Shown here: one piece after another, positions 40,757 through 40,810 of the stretch | Position numbering within the stretch: the first letter of the stretch is position 1 | Layout of the letters: every line of letters begins with the position of its first letter | DNA from: an uncultured Parabacteroides sp. | GTDB lineage: Bacteria > Bacteroidota > Bacteroidia > Bacteroidales > Tannerellaceae | Assembly: GCF_947855115.1 (NCBI RefSeq) | Contig: NZ_CANTZW010000036.1 | Span: 1-40,810 of the forward strand | Length of the DNA: 40,810 nt | Direction of reading: 5' to 3' | Made by a program: the position numbers and the translations under genes | Notes under the pieces: model-generated | What the model was told of the DNA's origin: nothing | The model's database searches: none | The model's input: only the letters and a program-made list of their open reading frames with translations

Positions 40757-40810
40757 CGGTCCGGACGGGACTCGAACCCGCGACCCCATGCGTGACAGGC
40801 ATGTATTCTA
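40757..40810 (-). tRNA. tRNA-Asp (GTC), 3' part; runs off the window
   Basis: On the minus strand the anticodon arm ATGC-CTGTCAC-GCAT gives anticodon GTC (Asp). The T arm GCGGG-TTCGAGT-CCCGT and the acceptor 3' strand CCGGACC plus discriminator G follow. CCA is not encoded. About the first 21-23 bases (5' acceptor strand and D arm) lie beyond 40810. Confidence 0.92.

Overview
The window looks like Bacteroidales chromosome, most probably a Parabacteroides-type gut commensal. The clues are promoters with the Bacteroidetes -7 motif TAnnTTTG, a two-gene glycogen module (a GT3/GT5-like synthase next to a DUF3417-type alpha-glucan phosphorylase), an AmpG-like permease, and mobile genes typical of Bacteroidales mobilizable elements. 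The genus call is an impression, not a demonstration.

About 1-28,400 is a composite accessory island, visibly more AT-rich than what follows. Element 1 (1-7,009) is a mobilizable element: hairpin, zinc-ribbon/HTH gene, tyrosine integrase, HTH gene, VirE-like primase-fold protein, PriCT/DUF3987 ATPase, candidate oriT, MobC-like accessory protein, relaxase, and a membrane coiled-coil protein. From 7,093 to 17,591 it carries a defence cargo. On the minus strand the order is an AlbA_2/Schlafen-type ATP-binding regulator, a membrane coiled-coil protein, a PLD-nuclease/SNF2 helicase fusion and an Eco57I/TaqI-like adenine methyltransferase. A serine invertase and an oppositely oriented second copy of the methyltransferase specificity region lie at its 3' end. 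Inverted repeats bound a 1.84-kb segment whose inversion would swap the last ~308 residues of the methyltransferase in frame, so this should be a phase-variable restriction system.

17,600-21,000 is a decayed second element of the same family. It has its own hairpin and promoter, an HTH gene with a nonsense mutation, no integrase, and an HTH-DUF3987 gene cut by a degenerate IS256-family copy. 21,056-26,345 is a second restriction-modification locus. It encodes a TaqI-like adenine methyltransferase and a 1217-residue protein that appears to combine a C5-cytosine methyltransferase, a PD-(D/E)XK nuclease and an N6-adenine methyltransferase. 26,413-27,259 holds scraps of an older type I R-M locus (truncated DNA-binding protein, HsdR N-terminal fragment) and an intact XRE regulator. 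A frameshifted membrane protein closes the island.

From 28,400 on the sequence is housekeeping chromosome: AmpG-like permease, nitrilase-family amidohydrolase, PlsC-like acyltransferase, a small conserved protein, glycogen synthase, alpha-glucan phosphorylase, a FadL/OmpP1-type porin, a secreted CE1-type esterase, an Fpg/Nei-like protein lacking the usual Pro2 nucleophile, and the 3' part of a tRNA-Asp at the window edge. A 22-bp-period palindrome array lies at 30,632-30,733.

The two most interesting objects are the invertible PLD-helicase/methyltransferase system and the C5-nuclease-N6 fusion. Domain assignments are motif reading by eye; no database search was run.
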